Source: JANQIV01 sp050117315
Lineage (GTDB): Bacteria > Bacteroidota > Ignavibacteria > Ignavibacteriales > Melioribacteraceae
DNA: 7,692 nt
NCBI GenBank assembly: GCA_050117315.1
Contig: JASFMY010000189.1
Coordinates: 1-7,692, forward strand
Direction: 5' to 3'
This document shows positions 6,861 through 7,692 of the stretch, piece by piece; position 1 is the stretch's first letter; each line of letters opens with the position of its first letter. The notes under the pieces were generated by a model, which did not search any database, was not told the DNA's origin, and worked only from the letters and a program-made list of their open reading frames with translations. A program made the position numbers and the translations under genes.

Positions 6861-7340
6861 ATGGAAAATCAAATAGAAAAACAAAGCGAAGTGCAGGAGA
6901 TACTCCAACTTGTAAGTTTTCGCATAGATACAGAAGAGTTCGGAGTTGATATTCTTAAAGTACAGGAAATAATTAGAATGGTACCGATCACAAAGGTTCC
7001 TAATGCTCCCGATTTTGTAGAGGGAGTTATAAATTTACGGGGAAGAGTAATCCCCGTAATCGATTTGAGAATAAAACTAGGCCACCAGAAGATTGAGTAT
7101 AACAACGGTACCCGAATAATTGTAGTTGAAATTAATAGTACAACTCTTGGTTTTGTAGTTGATTCGGTTAGCGAAGTTTTGAGGATTCCCCAAAACATAA
7201 CCGAAGCTCCACCGGAAATGGTTGCAGGTATTGATTCCGATTTTATTACCGCCGTCGGTAAGTTGGAAGACAAACTTCTTATTCTTCTTGACTTTGAAAA
7301 AATTCTTACTGCCGACGAAATTAAAGCAGCAACGCTGTAA
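6861..7340 (+). CDS. cheW: Chemotaxis adaptor protein CheW
   Basis: This 159-residue cytoplasmic adaptor bridges chemoreceptor tips and the CheA P5 domain in signalling arrays. It is a single CheW domain (about 13-153) of normal family length. Visible signatures are VSFRIDTEEFGVDILKVQEI (18-37), the core VEGVINLRGRVIPVIDLR with NLRG at 58-61 (receptor and CheA contact region), and the later LGFVVDSVSEVLRI (96-109). No receiver or other domain is fused to it. AGAGGA at 6851-6856 is a good SD just ahead of ATG 6861. The 24-bp gap to the chemoreceptor stop makes a two-gene operon likely, ending at the nested hairpin downstream. No cheA, cheY, cheR or cheB lies in the window, so this pair must plug into machinery encoded elsewhere. 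Confidence 0.95.
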   Translation: MENQIEKQSEVQEILQLVSFRIDTEEFGVDILKVQEIIRMVPITKVPNAPDFVEGVINLRGRVIPVIDLRIKLGHQKIEYNNGTRIIVVEINSTTLGFVVDSVSEVLRIPQNITEAPPEMVAGIDSDFITAVGKLEDKLLILLDFEKILTADEIKAATL

Positions 7341-7351
7341 ATAATTTTAAT

Positions 7352-7429
7352 AAAGGATAAGCCGTATCAATGTTATGAAAACCTCGATTGCTTGAATGTT
7401 TTGAGGTTTTACAAAACGGCTTTTCCTTT
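7352..7429 (+). terminator. Nested hairpin after cheW, probable terminator
   Basis: The outer arms AAAGGATAAGCCGT (7352-7365) and ACGGCTTTTCCTTT (7416-7429) pair with one T-T mismatch. Inside them, AAAACCTC (7378-7385) pairs with GAGGTTTT (7403-7410) around a 16-nt loop. The 3' arm is itself T-rich (CTTTTCCTTTT), which could serve as a partial U-tract. It begins 11 bp after the cheW stop, so termination of the chemoreceptor-cheW operon is the natural reading. It is long for a simple terminator and may be a structured repeat. Confidence 0.5.
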
Positions 7430-7434
7430 TCCGT

Positions 7435-7574
7435 TGACATTTCGAAGGAACGTTTTATGTGACTGTCCCAAGGACTCCTTCGGAGAGAAATCTCTATCTG
7501 TCCGGGTTTCAGATTTCTCTCCGTGGGAGTCCTATGGACATCCCGACAAACAACGTCGGGGATTCGAAATGACA
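7435..7574. repeat. ~140-bp imperfect palindromic repeat (MITE-like)
   Basis: The ends TGACATTTCGAA (7435-7446) and TTCGAAATGACA (7563-7574) are inverted copies with 11 of 12 matches. The inner arms 7464-7493 and 7511-7540 pair at 26 of 30 positions; the core 7471-7493/7511-7533 has 21 of 23. They surround a 17-nt centre (7494-7510). The intervening segments show weaker complementarity, plus a local CCCGAC/GTCGGG stem (7542-7547/7555-7560) on the right. The element therefore forms one long hairpin. Motifs such as GAGAAATCT and TTCGAAATGACA recur in dispersed repeats of AT-rich bacteria from memory; copy number here cannot be tested. Short ORFs inside it are not convincing genes. Confidence 0.75.
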
Positions 7575-7587
7575 TCATCTCTGTATA

Positions 7588-7630
7588 GTCCTGAAATAGG
7601 TTGACAAAAAAAGTCAACCAAAAACAGGAC
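7588..7630 (+). promoter_or_regulatory. IS-end hairpin covering the transposase SD
   Basis: GTCCTG (7588-7593) pairs with CAGGAC (7625-7630), and GGTTGAC (7599-7605) pairs with GTCAACC (7613-7619) around an A7 loop. The two stems are separated by a 5x5 internal loop. CAGGAC contains the AGGA (7626-7629) that would be the SD of the transposase start at 7636. A -10-like TATAGT at 7584-7589 lies just outside. Transcripts entering from outside would mask the SD, while one starting near 7596 would lack GTCCTG and leave it open. Confidence 0.55.
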
Positions 7631-7635
7631 AAAAA

Positions 7636-7692
7636 ATGAAAAAAGAAAAATCACAACATTACAGCGAGCAGTTCAAAAGGCAAGTAGTCCAA
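7636..7692 (+). CDS. IS3-family transposase OrfA, N-terminal fragment
   Basis: Only the first 19 codons are present before the window ends. The peptide MKKEKSQHYSEQFKRQVVQ shows the Y-S-x-x-F-K-x-x-V-V pattern that opens the helix-turn-helix of IS3-family (IS150/IS911-like) OrfA proteins. This protein binds the element ends and is normally extended by -1 frameshifting into the DDE-type OrfB. AGGA at 7626-7629 gives an SD six bases before ATG 7636. The location 54 bp inside the terminal repeat fits an IS3-family left end. The fragment is short, so the subgroup is not assigned, and whether the full gene is intact cannot be judged. Confidence 0.75.
   Translation, partial: MKKEKSQHYSEQFKRQVVQ

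Larger units (their letters stand above)
7582..7692 (+). mobile_element. Left end of an IS3-family element, cut by window edge
   Basis: The element probably begins at TGTATAGTCCTG (7582), an IS3-style TG end that matches the inverted repeat at 103-126 (20 of 24 positions in reverse complement). It includes an inner hairpin (7588-7630) and the start of a transposase OrfA at 7636. It continues beyond 7692, so length, OrfB and right end are unseen. The first base is inferred from the repeat match, not from a verified target duplication. Confidence 0.7.

Noticed and set aside
127..7581. Proven composite transposon
   Set aside because: Only partial IS ends are visible and target duplications outside the window cannot be inspected, so the arrangement is recorded as a possibility only.
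7321..7632. 103-codon - strand and 70-codon + strand frames across the downstream region
   Set aside because: Both run through the nested hairpin and the 140-bp palindromic repeat and one crosses the IS end. Inverted-repeat DNA often yields spurious open frames.
1..7692. CRISPR array or phage-defence genes
   Set aside because: No regularly spaced direct repeats and no nuclease, toxin or defence-family protein are present.

Overview
This is a 7.7 kb AT-rich bacterial window. It carries a zinc-ribbon gene, a two-component signalling cluster and a chemoreceptor/CheW pair, all on the + strand, with insertion-sequence (IS) ends near both edges. The organism cannot be named from sequence alone. 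The FmdB protein ending in CANGMCGLN, the REC-LytTR regulator, the soluble PAS kinase, the weak or missing Shine-Dalgarno (SD) sites before several genes and the TTCGAAATGACA-type palindromic repeat suggest the Ignavibacteria/Chlorobi/Bacteroidota side of the tree. An AT-rich spirochaete such as Treponema is the main alternative. This is inference.

Layout. Positions 1-126 look like the end of an IS: a perfect 36-bp palindrome at 19-54, then a terminal inverted repeat at 103-126. A strong hairpin (155-187) precedes a small FmdB-type zinc-ribbon gene (225-464). A 378-bp gap without a recognisable gene follows. Next come three signalling genes: a two-PAS histidine kinase (843-2378), a REC-LytTR response regulator (2632-3360), and a short histidine-kinase-like protein (3459-4229) that keeps the phospho-acceptor H-box but has lost the N, G1 and G2 ATP-binding motifs. 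A membrane chemoreceptor (4320-6836) with a double-Cache-like sensor and several HAMP-like repeats is followed 24 bp later by cheW (6861-7340). From 7341 to the right edge there are three structured elements in a row: a nested hairpin (7352-7429, probable terminator), a ~140-bp imperfect palindromic repeat (7435-7574), and the left end of an IS3-family element (7582 onward), whose transposase OrfA starts at 7636 and runs off the window.

How the parts may work together. The intact kinase probably phosphorylates the LytTR regulator, which would bind promoter DNA. The kinase-dead paralogue downstream could act as a phosphotransfer partner, phosphatase or decoy in the same pathway. The chemoreceptor and CheW would feed a CheA encoded elsewhere, since no cheA, cheY, cheR or cheB is present. 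Whether the two modules are functionally linked is unknown. The IS ends at both edges resemble each other closely (20 of 24 positions) and appear to lie in the same orientation, so the segment sits between two related IS copies.

The most unusual points are the degenerate kinase beside an intact kinase/LytTR pair, the large palindromic repeat against the IS end, and an IS-end hairpin that would mask the transposase SD in read-through transcripts.
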